Positions 9,227-20,930 of a DNA stretch of 64,000 nt are shown piece after piece. Under the pieces are notes generated by a model. That model saw only the letters and a list, made by a program, of their open reading frames with translations. It did no database searches and was not told where the DNA came from. The translations under genes and the position numbers were made by a program. Position 1 is the stretch's first letter. Each line of letters starts with the position of its first letter. Source of the DNA: Maniola hyperantus (taxonomy: Eukaryota; Arthropoda; Insecta; Lepidoptera; Nymphalidae); NCBI RefSeq assembly GCF_902806685.2, contig NC_048555.1:4340001-4404000 (forward strand). Direction: 5' to 3'.

Positions 9227-12013
9227 ATTTTTGAACAAAAATTAATAATTCATTAAATACATATTATGTCTATTATGAAATATTTCTCGACTCTAGTATC
9301 ATAAGGTCGGATGTGGATTTTTGCTACTTTTCAGGAGAGCCAAAACAAAAATGCTAGGGAAATCGGGTCATAATTTCTAAACTACTAGAGATACAATTTC
9401 AGTTGTTTTTGTAATATTTAACACCTAACTGTACCTATCATTAACCATTACTAGAAATACTTTATCATTAATAAATAAAATATAAACTCACAATTTCTTC
9501 AAAATGGACGATATGCGACTTTATGCTGGTAATATTCGTAACTGTGCTAAAAAAGTGTGTGCATAAGTTGTAAACCGACTTTATGGCTGCAATTTTTACT
9601 ATTACAAATTTGAAATAAAAGTCGGATCTATTACTTAATATTTCATAATACGTTTTAACTGATTATACATAAGTAATATTCGGACAAAAGATCACAGTAG
9701 TTATCTCACAAAAAACATTTAGGAGTTTTGTGAGATAGCAACAATGTACCTATCTGATTTTTCTGAAACTGATTAGTTAGATCTGAAACATAATAATTGC
9801 ATTCGCCTGATAGTCTGACCATTGCATCCGTGTAAACCTTGTGACTTCTGAATGAATGAAAATTACATTTACAAATTCACAAATAAAGCCCATTAATTAA
9901 AAACAACGGCCAAAAGTTGGAAAAAAAATTACAAAGTAATTAGAAACCTATAGTGGGCCAAACATTTTTTGTGGAATTGCATACATGACGGTTACATCAA
10001 TATAGAAATTTGAAACATGCCAACATAGCCTGATTTTCCTTATAATGATTAGGTACGTAAAGTAAGAATGGGGGTCAGCAGGTACCTACTGCAAAAGTTG
10101 GTTATATTTTACAGTGGATAATGGTTTCTCATTATGTCGTATATTGGGCGAAAGCGGGGAAGAATTTTTAAGTTTATATGTACCTATAACATACTAATGA
10201 AATACAAAAAAGTCTTCTTTAAAGTAAGTAGTTTTAATAAAAAATTAACACCCAGCAGTTAGTTGTAGCCAGGTAATATATTCCGAAATCTGAAAATCCC
10301 CGCCGTTATTTTTTTTTTTTTGATATAACAAACGGTCTATCACCTTTATAAAGGGATGTGGTCTTTAAAAATATGTTGTAGTGCCAAATCAAACTTATCA
10401 AAAAGTTTTGTTTCCTTCGCATGTTCATGTAAACTGTGACCAATCTCTTAGTTAATCTGCATTGTTTTCAGCTGTTCCCTTTTTTTCTATTTGTGCGTGG
10501 ATGACATCTTACTCCACGTAGGTACATGTTGCAAGCTTGTGATTTATCAATTTTTAGTGTTGCAATCCTTATAATAATCATAAGTACATAACGATTATCA
10601 TGCTCCGATTATGACCGACACAATTTTCAGACCACAAAGTCAATTTTTCAACAATTTCGAGAATACTTTGTTTCTTCTCTAGTAGATTAATGAAATAAGA
10701 CAAGATACTGTTTTATTTCTTCCGCTGCAGCTGATGTTTTCAGACCACATTAAAGTAGCAACACTGCTGGTAGCATCATGAATCGTTTATAAGGTGCAGA
10801 AACTACGCAGGTATAAGGATTTACTGTTAGTCAAATCCGGCATTGCCACTTTTGTAATAAAAAAAATACTTTCTGCTTTCTTGAAAATTCCATTGCTTCT
10901 GTTTCGACTGTTCTTTTTAACAGATACTTTTTTAAACTGTTTCTTTCGTGTTTAGTTAAGTTTTTTTATTTTTTTACTTTCACTTTTATTAGTTGTTTAA
11001 TTAATAAATTAATTTATACTACATTTATATTTAAATTAACATAATCTAAAGCTTCCTATAATTAGGTATGTTTCGTTAGAATCACTATCATCACATATTG
11101 TAGGTGACTTATAATTTCTGCTCTCGATTAATATCAAATTCGGTCGATTATAAGACGGGTAAAGAAGAAAAAAATTGATTAGGTACTCTAATTTTTTAAG
11201 GCTACCTTAAAAACTAGGGCAATAAATTTTTGAACTGATGATTTGAACTATGATTCATAAAAAACACCATAAATGCACGGTTTTTTGCTTAGTGGGGTAT
11301 TATTATAATATAGTTTTAGATTTCCATGGTGTGATTTTCGTGGTCCTAACAGATTTTCTAGTCTTCATTTTCATAATGTCTTCAGCTTTATTCTGGCTCT
11401 TTACTTTTTTCCCGCAGTTTATTCCAAAATTTTGGTGAAATAGGATGGATCTCTTACCTATTAATCACATCAACCTTAATGTAGTCACAAACAAAAAGCT
11501 TTATTTCAACTTACTTCCATGAATTTTATTGCAAAATTATTTATATTACAAGGCAAAAAGTCTTAAATGATTCACAGTCCAAATATTAATACAAAAAATT
11601 CGAAGCATAACATCTGTTGTGATTTTACCTAACAAAATTATTACATATTTTAGAAGCAGAAGTGCGTAACTGCAGTAACAGCTTGTATTACAAATAAACT
11701 AATTTCGTAGCATAATGGTCGAACTCAAAATACATCTATCATTTTTCTCCATTGCTTTGGTGCATACATACGCAAGTCAACAAATATAATTATGGTTCTC
11801 CAAATTTTTAGAATGTGTTCAGATACGACATTATGCATGTATTTATCTTTGCAACGAAAAGAGATAGAAATACTGGTGTCAGCTTGGCAGAAAGAGCCCG
11901 AAATGCTCATTACCTTTATGTAAAAAAGTGAGTTTGGTCGGAAGTACACATCCGACCTTATGATACTAGAGTCGAGATTTATGTACTTAGTTTATTTATT
12001 CCAGCATATTTTA
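9227..12013. other. Intron sequence without recognised genes
   Basis: No convincing coding exon, RNA gene or repeat was seen in these 2.8 kb. There is a T-run at about 10309-10320 and an A-rich/T-rich patch at 10860-11050. Short open frames here (for example 11250-11438) have no recognisable protein features. Confidence 0.4.
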
Positions 12014-12110
12014 GTCATACTAATATTATAAACGAAAGTGTGTTCGTTTTCGTGATTTGTCCTTCAATCACGGAGATTCCTGGAGAGTTACATAGGTTTT
12101 AGAAAATTGT
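12014..12110 (+). mobile_element. Helitron-like fragment, H-GTTTG family 5' part
   Basis: TCATACTAATATTATAAACG, GAAAGTGTGTTCG, GATTTGTCCTTCAATCACGG and GGAGAGTTACATAGG match the first half of the H-GTTTG copies. The GGAGCAACGGATCGACG segment and the 3' half are missing. Confidence 0.6.
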
Positions 12111-12407
12111 TATGTATTTAATTGTACCAGGCAGACATAGCATTGTAGCAAGTGGGTCAAGATGTAGCTAGGCCGCATCTCGTATGAAAGAGGTTAAACG
12201 AACGTGTTTTCATGCGTGAAAAGAGGCTGTGTGGATGCAGTTTTCTTTGCTCATCGTCCAGCTTTCAAATCGAAGTTTGAAGGGCATCATATTTTTGTAG
12301 CCCTAAACATAGCTTTAGTCATGGACTTCACGTCTTATGTTATTGTGAACTAAACACGAGGCAAAAGTCTCCACCTAATTTCTACATTATACATAATATT
12401 ATGAATA

Positions 12408-12620
12408 TCCATACTAATTCAATTTCATAATGCGAAAGTGTGTCTGTTTATCTGTACATCTGTTTCTTTGTCTGTTACCTATTCATGAGTCATTCTCTTA
12501 ATTAATTTTGACAAATTTCGGAGGTAGGTACATAGATTGCATAGCGGAGTATATCCCAAAAAGCCTAAGAGTTTCCACAGAATTCTCGCCAAAACCTACG
12601 TAAATCCATGTGGACATCAT
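12408..12620 (+). mobile_element. Helitron-like element, H-GTCT family, degenerate
   Basis: Starts TCCATACTAATTC, then ATGCGAAAGTGTGTCTG and a decayed TCTGTTTATCTG tract. It ends with GTAAATCCATGTGGACATCA in place of the usual CCACGCGGACGAAGTCGCG hairpin. An old copy. Confidence 0.6.
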
Positions 12621-12699
12621 TTTGTAACTTAATATTCCAAAAGCGTAAATCTATTCTTTCATAGGTTTACACTTAAAGATTGTCAATAACGATCGTCAA

Positions 12700-12960
12700 A
12701 AAGTCGGCCACTGGTTGTGCCCGAGCAACCGGTCAATGCCCATCAAGCTGGCAGCTTGAAGAAAACTAAAACTAAAATTAAATATAAATTATTATTCGGT
12801 AACAACGTCGCCAAAAAGTCCGCCCCTGGTTGCCCCTGGGCCAAAGGTGCCCATCAAGCTAGCAGCATTGCCACGCTGAATGGCGATGGACAACCTTTGG
12901 ACCAGGTAGGCCCCAGAGCGCGGAGCGCAGCTTCTTTCCCTTAGACAGATTATCGATATA
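12700..12960 (-). pseudogene. LINE fragment, ORF C-terminus and 3' tail
   Basis: The minus strand encodes a segment with R-L-S-I-A-I-Q-R-G-N-A-A-S-L-M-G-T and then G-G-L-F. This closely matches the C-terminal signature at 28083-28388 (minus) and 39120-39290 (plus). A stop codon and an A/T-rich 3' UTR-like tail follow. Only the last few dozen codons remain. A second partial repeat of the same piece lies at 12690-12760 (GTCGGCCACTGGTTG then GCCCATCAAGCTGGCAGC). Confidence 0.65.
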
Positions 12961-13432
12961 GACTTAGATATAGATTTTAACTTCCTAAAGACACATTTTA
13001 CTGTCCACCTATTTAAAGATCCTTTTATCACACTTTGTTACATTAAAAACAATGAACTCCTCAATGTATGTATTTTGCACTGTAACACTGTCGTTTCGTG
13101 AATATACTAGTGTATTTTTCTCCTTGTTTACTTGACAATAGCTCCCACCTACGCGTGTTCATGCGTAACCTTTGGCATTTTCGTAATAAATATTGATACA
13201 AAACTCGGGCACCGACTAACAAAGAAAGCGGTAATGGTTTTGAGTAAGCTAATTCAACGTGGCACCAAGATCAGGCATTAATGCTTTAATGGAGTAGGTA
13301 CTAACTACCTAGGTACTCAGATAAATTACAATGCGTTGGATAGAGACAGGCACTACTTTGCGGAAGTCCATAATACAAATTAGGAACGATAAGCTTAATC
13401 TATTCTTGCATACTAAACTAATATTATAAACG

Positions 13433-13550
13433 AGAGGATGCCCGCGAATTTGTCCGTGTGGATTTAGGTTTTTTAAAATCCCGCAGGAACTTCTTGATTT
13501 TTCGGGATAAAAGGTTGCCTTTGTATATTTCCGGATTTTAGTTGATTTAT
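13433..13550 (-). mobile_element. Helitron-like element, H-GTCT family, 3' half
   Basis: Plus strand reads GAGGATGCCCGCGAATTTG, then GTGTGGATTTAGG and a CGGGATAAAAGGTTGCC block, and breaks off after ATTTCCGGAT. It is fused directly to a TACTAATATTATAAACG sequence that normally forms the other end of such elements. Confidence 0.6.
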
Positions 13551-14411
13551 TGAAAAGTTTTGCGCTACACAACCGAAATATCAAGCAATTTATCTTTGTG
13601 AATATTAAATTATCATCTGAATACTAAGCAATATTTGGGTCAATTTTACCCCCGGCCGTGCCCCCTTCTACACCCACCCTTTTTGTTTTCGCTAATTAGA
13701 CTAAATAAGTAATTAACTTAATTGGGCTTATTTGCCCCTTCAGATGGTGGTTCATTTTCGCAGATTTGGTTTAGCGATTTAATACGGAATTTTGGTAGAT
13801 ACTAGATAGGTGTTTTAGCGTTTAAACTATATGTACATGTATAGATACTACATATATAGATAGGTATTACTTACATAATAACGTGTTTATAGTAAGTAAG
13901 GCACATAAAACACTCTTCACACGGGCAAACGCCTTACTTTAGTGGTGGTTGGATGGTCATCAAATATATATTTTGATTAATAAACAATAAAGGTGGAAAT
14001 AAATTATAGGACACTGCTGACGAACGCGGCTGAGAGCGCGACTTATAGGTATCTGGATAATACATAGGACAATGAACTGTAAAAAATGTCGGACGTGTTG
14101 CGGACGCAACCAGACGCTCGGACGTCACAATTATCAGTCGTGGCTGTTATACTGCCTGTCCACTAGTAGCGGAGCGGAGTGAGAAAGTGATGCGGAGCAG
14201 AGTTGCGGACTGTATCCGTCCATAGATGCGGAGCTAGGCAGCAAAACGGATTATTTTATTTGCATCTCCTCTATGATACTAAACCCTTATGAATCCTTCA
14301 AGTTACTAACCTGAGATTGGCCACTGTGCTGATTTGGCACTGCAAAAAACTATAAATCCAGAAAGGGAGAAAAAGAAGATGGTGATACTAAAATTTCCAT
14401 AAAATATGACT
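13551..14411. other. Intron sequence with a GCGGAGC-rich patch
   Basis: No genes recognised. Around 14150-14245 the sequence repeats GCGGAGC-type words after CTGTCCACTAGTAGCGGAG, resembling a fragment of a recurrent lepidopteran repeat. The remainder shows nothing distinctive. Confidence 0.4.
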
Positions 14412-14525
14412 CGAAATAGGAACGGCATTCCGAACCAGTGGTAAATTAAACCTGACTATTCATAAGCACTTTTAAAAAGTTTACATGAATAAAAAAACAT
14501 TCTATTCTATTCTATTCTATTCTAC
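14412..14525 (+). mobile_element. Retroposon 3' end with an ATTCT tail
   Basis: Carries GGCATTCCGAACCAGTGGTA, then GACTATTCATAAGCACTT, AAAAGTTTACATGAATAAAA and a simple ATTCT repeat tail. The same order with an ATTTT tail occurs at 60563-60703. The variable simple-repeat tail suggests a LINE or SINE 3' end. Confidence 0.6.
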
Positions 14526-14884
14526 TCTTACATACCAGGAGAATGTAGTAAACATGATACGGGTATATCACCTTTGCCTTGTTTTCTTAATCTCGAAATA
14601 TCACGCTAACAATATGGAGCTTGTAGCGAACAGGGAAAAGCCTTTATAATAATATTTTGGCGCTCGTGTGCGTATAAACCCCTTCAAAGATTTCTTTATT
14701 AGGGCTCAGAACCTTTTTTTATGAGCGTTGAATTACTTCGGACCGTATACTATTATAATGAAGGGATACAGGTCATTTTGGTAAAGTATGTAAAGTACGT
14801 AAGAGTAACTTGCTTTTGATGGCTGAATTCATTAAAAACAATGTAAGTTATTTTTACTTTGTACTTTCTTTTAATTCATTATAG
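14526..14884. other. Intron sequence, nothing recognised
   Basis: About 360 bp between two retroposon fragments. No gene or repeat identified. Confidence 0.4.
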
Positions 14885-15412
14885 GTGCACGCTTGACTAC
14901 GATCACACCTGATGAGAAGTGTTGATGTGGCCTAAGATGGGACACGTTTGCCTAGAAGGTGCCTATTCACTGTTGTTTTAAAGATACCCGGATTATAATT
15001 GGCAGGAAACACTGATCTAGGAAGAGTATTCCAGACCATAACCAGCCATGCGTATAAGGAATGATGACGCAAAGCGTATCGTATGCGTAGACGGAATGTT
15101 AACGACATAGGGATGGAAACTTGCCCGGCGTCTTGCGATACGGTGCTAGAAAGGGGGGACAAGATAGAACAGCTCCTGAGCACACTCTCCAAAATTATAT
15201 CCTGTAAAAAACCGATATGCCGCCGGCAACTTTACGGCGGTGATCAAGACTCTGGAAGCTTCCCCAAAGTGGTGAATCTTCGGTTATAAGTCTCATAGCT
15301 CGACTAACATCGGCAATATCATCATCATCTAATGCGGCAAGTTGGTACTGAGCGGAGCTATCGAAGAGATGACTGCAGTACTCCATGCACGACCTGACCA
15401 GGGCCTGATATA
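14885..15412 (-). pseudogene. Non-LTR retrotransposon ORF2 C-terminal remnant
   Basis: The minus strand first shows the end of a reverse-transcriptase ORF (R-S-C-M-E-Y-C-S-H-L, then H-R-R-K-V-A-G near 15195-15400). In a second frame it shows the usual terminal region (W-N-T-L-P-R-S-V-F-P, N-P-G-I-F-K, N-R-H-L-L-G near 14932-15050). Two frames and internal stops show frameshift decay. These C-terminal motifs are typical of lepidopteran Jockey/R1-group-like LINEs. It differs from the RTE and R-G-N-A-A-S-type fragments in this window. Confidence 0.75.
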
Positions 15413-16998
15413 AGGTTACCAGTTACTGATACACATACTATTACTACATCTACTGTTACAGATACTATTACAATAATTTATCAGAAAATATTACTTACAT
15501 TTTTTGCCATTTATAAATATTATAAAAATATTAGACGCAAAGAAAAAGAATTCTTAAAGTTCTGCAATTTCATAATACCCAGTACTCAGAGTGAGATAAG
15601 ATTAAAATAAGCTATCAACTATAGGGTATTTGACTAAGTATATTAAAAATAAATTATTTTTCAGTGATTATTAAATAGACGGTCTTCTAAAATACATAAA
15701 ATCCAATGTCTTTTGTTAGTTTTAAGCAATGATGTTGGAATCCCGTTTTAAGTGTAATAACCATTGTAAAATTATCCATCAAAATAAAAAGTACGGCATG
15801 ACGTCACATTCCAGTATTTCTTAGAATCTCGCATATAAGTCCCGCAAATTGCTATTGCGCTGGAACCATGTCTCATTAACATCGAAATAACGTCATTTTA
15901 ACGTCAGCCGAAATAAAAATATAGCCTCAGCTCGAAACTTCAGTCTAGTGCTGACGTCACTAAATGGCGGCCACACGCATTAGCAATTTGCGGGACTCAT
16001 ACCAAGCGCGCGTTTTGACGTTTGATAAAAAGTAGTAAAGTTGTCTAGTACCTGCCGTATTCGTGAAATTGTTTCACTTGAACTCAATAATCTTCGTAAG
16101 CAAAGATGTAAGTTAGAGGGACGTGATCTGTGAAAGCACAAAATAAGCCGCAAATGCCGCAAATGATTCACTCTGTACTTTCCGTTTAGGAATAAAACAG
16201 ATTTTTCCAAGCGTAAAATGTCTTCGCTTTGAGCCGATAAGTTATACAGTACCTATGCTCTGGACGCTTTATAGACATACCTCGTTTTTTGTGCTTCTGA
16301 ATTTCTAGACTCTATTATAAATATTTGACGTAGAATATTTACATTAGGATTTTTGTGTATATCTTTAGAATACCTTGATTTGCTTAATTTTAGATATAGA
16401 GCCATGAATACCATCAGTTTTGGATTCTTATTAAGGGTTTACAAGAGCATTGTATTTTCTGAACATATTATTTTATGTACGATATTCGGGGCACAAAATA
16501 CGGTAAAACATGATGATAACTAAAATGTTATTGACTTCGTCACGTTTTTGCATGTTTTAGTTTGTAATATGACGTGATAAATCCTACTTTCATTGAAGTT
16601 TACCTATATAACTTGTTCTGCTTAGTATTCTTCGGTCCAGATTCATTTTCTAGCACTCGATTAACAATTTTTACTTTAGTAATTACATCAAATGGTTACT
16701 TTTTGAATAGAAAATTACTTCTCAAAAGCAAGCACGCCAGTGATTTTGAATGTTTAATCACAAAATGATGAGCCAAGAAAACTGCATTCATACAATCTAT
16801 TCACGGGGGAAACGCCGCGCGCCGCGTTCGCGTAACCCTCTTTCATGCAAGGTCCGGCTAGTTGACATCTTGACCTATTTACTTGACGTTATGCCCTCCT
16901 GGTACAAGATTTTTTACCTTAGGATTTTTCTCCCAAAGCTGTTAACTTCGCATAGTAAGGTTGTTAATATTTTTTAAGAGCTTTGTCGTTAACAACAT
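15413..16998. other. Intron sequence without recognised genes
   Basis: Nothing coding or RNA-like was seen in these 1.6 kb. Short open frames at 15980-16210, 16574-16768 and 16750-16977 show no protein features and lack flanking splice context that I could support. Confidence 0.4.
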
Positions 16999-17475
16999 TT
17001 GAAGCTAGAAGCTATAAACTAGAAACTATAAACTTAAAACTATAAACTTGTTGCGTATTGAAATAAAACTGTTGTTGAATGTCGAATGAATCAGAATAAT
17101 CCATATTATAAAAAGCTATGAACTATAACCTACTAGAAACTAGAAGCGAGAAGCGAGAAGCGAGAAGCTAGAAACGAGAAGCGAGAAGCGAGAAGCGAGA
17201 AGCGAGAAGCGAGAAGCGAGAAGCGAAAAGCGAGAAGCGAGAAGCGAGAAGCGAGAAGCGAGAAGCGCGAAGCGAGAAGCGAGAAGCGAAAAGCAAGAAG
17301 CGAGAAGCAAGAAGCGAGCAGCGAGAAGCGAGAAACGAGAAGCTAGAAGCTAGAAGCTGGAAGCTATAAACTAAAAGCGAGAAGCGCGAAGCGATAATCA
17401 AGAAACGAGAAGCGAGAAGCAAAAAGCGAGAAGCGAAAAGCGAGAAGCGAGAAGCTAGAAGATATAAAATATAAA
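16999..17475. repeat. Minisatellite of 7-bp GAAGCGA units
   Basis: Tandem GAAGCGA units run almost without interruption from about 17133 to 17460, roughly 45 units. Variants include GAAGCTA, GAAACGA, GAAGCAA and GAAGCGC. More decayed AGAAGCTAGAAACTATAAAC-type units extend left to about 16999. The strand-complementary reading frame looks like a repetitive protein, but it is purely a product of the 7-mer. Confidence 0.9.
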
Positions 17476-17504
17476 CTACTAGAAAATAGAAACTAAAGTT
17501 TTCA

Positions 17505-17735
17505 ATGAGAGTGTCCTACCTGTAATATCGTATGGAGCGGAAACGTGGACAGAATCATCGTACGACCATTTTCATCGCACGACGAGAACGCATCGTTTCA
17601 TCGTACGATCCTTGCCAATTAGGACGACGACGCCTACAGTTGGATATTCCACACACTTCTCGCCCACAAGTTAAAAGTTGCTCAGCAAGCTATGTTGGGT
17701 TGGGTGGTGTTGGGTCTCAGGGATAAAATCGGAAC
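17505..17735 (+). pseudogene. RTE-type LINE fragment, reverse-transcriptase region
   Basis: The plus strand encodes V-L-P-V-I-S-Y-G-A-E-T-W-T, a hallmark of RTE ORFs downstream of the catalytic box. After a disturbed stretch it reads K-V-A-Q-Q-A-M-L-G and L-R-D-K-I. The intervening 100 nt are rearranged and frameshifted. It begins right at the end of the GAAGCGA minisatellite. Confidence 0.7.
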
Positions 17736-18170
17736 CAGGGGCAATGGGTATGGTCATGCCTGTAGCAGAACCGACTAATAAAATAAAGTAGTAAATACTT
17801 ATAGCTAAGAGGGTAACAAAAATACTTCGTATTAGCGAGAAAATAACGAGCAATAAAAGGTTTATTCGAGAGAAATCGCAGACTACAATTAATCTGCCAC
17901 AATCTCGTAACAGGTTAGCAATAATTTACTCATGTCGCATTGCCGCCGAATGCCGGAATACGGGAAAATTGTACGCTATTTCACCACATTCGCTAAATCC
18001 ATTTCACAAATAGAGGCAAATGTATTGTGTAACGCCTACGCGCAAACACGGAAATAATAGCCAATCATAATAATGAAACGTTCTTTGTTAGGCTGTCTGT
18101 TCACAAATATTAATCAAAATAATATGGTTTATTAAAATATCTTTGTTGTTTATAAGTATAACCTATCGCT
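17736..18170. other. Intron sequence, nothing recognised
   Basis: About 435 bp with no gene or shared repeat recognised. Confidence 0.4.
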
Positions 18171-18520
18171 AAAAAATTTTTACAAAAAAAATAAAAACCG
18201 ACTTCGATACACAAACACTAAAAATTGAAAAATAATTTAATTTATTACCTAATATATTATGTATACAAGAGTTAATATAGTTCCATAATAATACTTTTTG
18301 GTGCCGGTGCCAATTAGCTTTAGCTGCGCGAATCGTCTAGACTTCATATTTTTATGAGACTCCACAATGGCACCTCATTGGCACCGACCCCAAAAAATAT
18401 TATTATGGAACTATATTAACTCTTGTATACATAATATATTAGGTAATAAATTAAATTATTTTTCAATTTTTAGTGTTTGTGTATCGAAGTCGGTTTTTAT
18501 TTTTTTTGTAAAAATTTTTT
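18171..18520. mobile_element. Long foldback, two 143-bp arms
   Basis: Arms 18171-18314 and 18377-18520 are inverted copies with few mismatches, all near the 62-nt loop. Landmarks are AAAAACCGACTTCGATACAC on the left and GTGTATCGAAGTCGGTTTTT on the right. A transcript through it would form a roughly 140-bp duplex. No ORF. It sits next to a repeat ending GAAGTCGGTTAAAAA (18840s), so the two may form one larger element. Confidence 0.85.
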
Positions 18521-18850
18521 TTTTTCACAATTTTTAGTGGCCCCATGGAATTATGCTATGACTGGTTAAAAATCTACTGTTTACTAAGCTATTACACTGA
18601 TCGCGAGCAATTTACTCTTATCCGTTGAGGAGTTCCAGTATCTATCTTCGAAGATGTTCATCAGATCTTCACCAAATTTAAATGGGACCAACTTTGAAGT
18701 ATACCCTTTCAAACAAAAAAAGAATTTTCAAAATCGGTCCAGGCGTCTTCGAGTAATCGGGGAACATACATAAAAAATAAAAAATAAAATAAAAAAAAAG
18801 ATTCCGACGAATTGAGAACCTCCTCCTTTTTTTGAAGTCGGTTAAAAAAG
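18521..18850 (+). repeat. Interspersed repeat ending GAAGTCGGTTAAAAA
   Basis: Non-coding segment with ATCAGATCTTCACCAAATTT, AAAATCGGTCCAGGCGTC, CGAGTAATCGGGGAACATAC, an A-rich tract and CTCCTCCTTTTTTTGAAGTC, GGTTAAAAA at the end. The end sequence recurs at 61720-61745, and inversely at 18190-18205. Likely the internal part of a non-autonomous DNA transposon with AACCGACTTC-type ends. Confidence 0.55.
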
Positions 18851-18866
18851 CGGTCATAGCCAGTAG

Positions 18867-19154
18867 GAACAGGAGGCCTACGTCGTCCTGTTCAATTCCG
18901 GGCACGCATCTGTAACTTTTCCGAGTTAGGTATCTACATTTAAGAAATTAAATATCACTTGCTTTATCGGTGAAGAAAAATGTCGTAAGGAAACCTGCAC
19001 GCTTGAGAGTTCTCCATAATGTTGTCAAAGGTGTGTGAAGTATGCCAATCCGCAGTTGGTCAGCGCAGTAAGACTATGGCCAAACCCTTCTCATTCTGAG
19101 AGGAAACCTGTGCTCAATAGTGAGCCAGCGATGAGTTGAGGATGATGATGATGA
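18867..19154 (+). mobile_element. tRNA-derived SINE (SINE-R) with GAT tail
   Basis: The head is tRNA-like, with a B-box-like GTTCAATTCC near 18890. The body has CACTTGCTTTATCGGTGAAG, AGGAAACCTGCACGC and TATGCCAATCCGCAGTTGGT. The tail has AAACCCTTCTCATTCTGAG and then GATGATGATGATGAT. The same order occurs, inverted, at 22705-22985 and partly at 19280-19409 and 58965-59145. Non-coding retroposon of about 290 bp. Confidence 0.75.
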
Positions 19155-19279
19155 TAACTAAAAAGCAAAAACACAAAATACTTAATTTTGAATTTAAAAA
19201 ATACCCTCGTAATTGGATAACCTTCAGTTTTAAAGTTGCTTAAATAGTTTTGCACTTTAGGTACTATGATCTATGAGGT

Positions 19280-19409
19280 TATGGTGTATGAAGTCTGCCA
19301 ATCTGCTCTTGGTCAATGTGGCGGACTATGGTCTCATTATGAGAGGAGAACCATTCTCAGTAGTAGGCTGGATATAGGTTGAAGGTGATGCTTAATGATT
19401 ATGATGATG
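19280..19409 (+). mobile_element. SINE-R 3' half
   Basis: GTATGAAGTCTGCCAATCTG, CTTGGTCAATGTGGCGGACT, ATTATGAGAGGAGAACC and a GATGATGA-rich end match the 3' half of the neighbouring SINE-R copy. The tRNA-like head is missing. Confidence 0.65.
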
Positions 19410-19799
19410 AAATATTTTGTTTTCGTTACTTTTTATAACGCCATCTTAAAGGACCTTTACATTTCTTAGCAGTTTTTCCAACTCTTTTTACTCTATTTAG
19501 AGCATAAAGAGAGATAAACCTGGATTATTAACTGATAGACTCTAGTATTGAATAGGAAGCCGCAGGGCTATTTATGATGTACTTCACCGTACGTAAAAAG
19601 GTAAAAACTAGCTACGAGAATGTGAGGCCGCTATGTGAGGCCGCGCTATAAAAAGTTGCCCGGGGGCTGTAAACTTCGGGTTGACATAAATGAGAACATG
19701 TTGCTTTTTGTGTCTTTTATATGCGATACTTTTGCTATGGTATATCATCCGAGTCTACCTACTGGTACTTGCTTAAAAGTTTTTCACCATCATCTTTAT

Positions 19800-19970
19800 C
19801 AACCCACCGCCGCGGCAAGGATTTTAGATTTTAGTAAATCCCATGGAGATTTTCCGGGATAAAAAATAGCATATGTCCTTCCCCAGGATGTAAGCTATCA
19901 GATAGGCCGTGAAAAGCTAGCACACAGTCAGACAGACCAACACATTTTGGCATTTATAATAATACTAAAT
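19800..19970 (-). mobile_element. Helitron-like element, H-GTCT family, internally deleted
   Basis: Contains ATTTTCCGGGATAAAAAATA, CCTTCCCCAGGATGTAAGC and GCCGTGAAAAGCTAGCAC, and a CAGTCAGACAGACC tract ending TTTATAATAATACTAAA. The GTACCAAATTTCGTC segment is absent. A second copy follows directly at 19971. Confidence 0.65.
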
Positions 19971-20175
19971 GATGCCCGCGATTTTGTCCGCGTGGATTTA
20001 GGTTTCTAAAAATATCGTTGGAAATGTTTGATTTTCCGGGATAAAAAGTAGCCTATGTCCCTCCCCGGGATGCAAGCTATCTCTGTACCGAATTTCGTCA
20101 AAATTGGCTGAACGGATGGGCTGTGAAAGGCTAGCAGACAGACAGACACACTTTGGCATTTATAATATTAGTATG
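19971..20175 (-). mobile_element. Helitron-like element, H-GTCT family, near full length
   Basis: Plus strand starts TGATGCCCGCGATTTTGTC, passes GGGATGCAAGCTATCTCTGT and GGATGGGCTGTGAAAGG, and ends CATTTATAATATTAGTATGG. Very similar to 5261-5512 and 62945-63164. It lies head-to-tail with the preceding copy. Confidence 0.8.
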
Positions 20176-20202
20176 GAAGTATGGATAATAATAAGTATGG
20201 AT

Positions 20203-20540
20203 TAAGAACTTCCTGTCTATACTTGTGAGAATTTCATACAAGTACCAACCTAACGAAATACCATGTAGAATATGTAAACGTCCGACAAGAACGAGAAATA
20301 AATAATAAAGTAGCGTGAAAACGATTGGCTTCGGGTTTCTTTGTTCTTAGCAAATTGGCGGACCAACTGGGGAGCTGTGGAATGCAAGTGGTTTATTGAT
20401 TGTTTGCAATACAGTTCTAGACATTCGGCAGTCGACGGCGCTTCAGCAATAAACCAATGCATGCGGTTTCAAATTAACGATATTGCTCTACAGTCTACCG
20501 TTATGACGGACTTAGGTTGATACAATCTCTTGGACAAGCA
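20203..20540. repeat. Tandem segmental duplication, unit 1
   Basis: Starts AAGAACTTCC and includes the highly conserved CGGGTTTCTTTGTTCTTAGC, AAATTGGCGGAC and GGCAGTCGACGG blocks. It matches 20610-20930 over almost its full length, with scattered substitutions and small indels. No coding potential recognised. Confidence 0.85.
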
Positions 20541-20609
20541 TCTAAATACGGAGGTTGAATTTAGCCTAACAAACAAACACACTTTCGCCTTTATAATATG
20601 GGTTAGGCC

Positions 20610-20930
20610 TAAGAACTTCGTATATCTGCAAGAATTTCATATCCTTACCTTACGAAATACAATTTAGAATAGGTAACTTCCTAAACGTCCGACAGGAACG
20701 GGGAATAATAAAGTAGCGTAAAAACGATTTGATTCGGGTTTCTTTGTTCTTAGCAAATTGGCGGACTAACTGGGAAGCTGAGGAAGGCAAGCGGTTTATT
20801 GATTGTTTGCAATACAGTTCTAGATATTCGGCAGTCGACGGTGCTTAACTACTGACGGATAAACCAATGCATGCGGTTTCAAATTGACGATATTCCTCTA
20901 CCGTTATTTGAAACAATCTGTTGGACGAGC
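20610..20930. repeat. Tandem segmental duplication, unit 2
   Basis: Second copy of 20203-20540. Upstream of it, at about 20568-20605, is the tail of an H-GTCT element (CACACTTTCGCCTTTATAAT). The same tail precedes unit 1, so the duplicated block included part of the Helitron-like copy. Confidence 0.85.

Noticed and set aside
17168..17422. Minus-strand open frame of repeated L-L-A-S-R-F units
   Set aside because: Produced by the 7-bp minisatellite; no start, stop or splice context suggests a protein.
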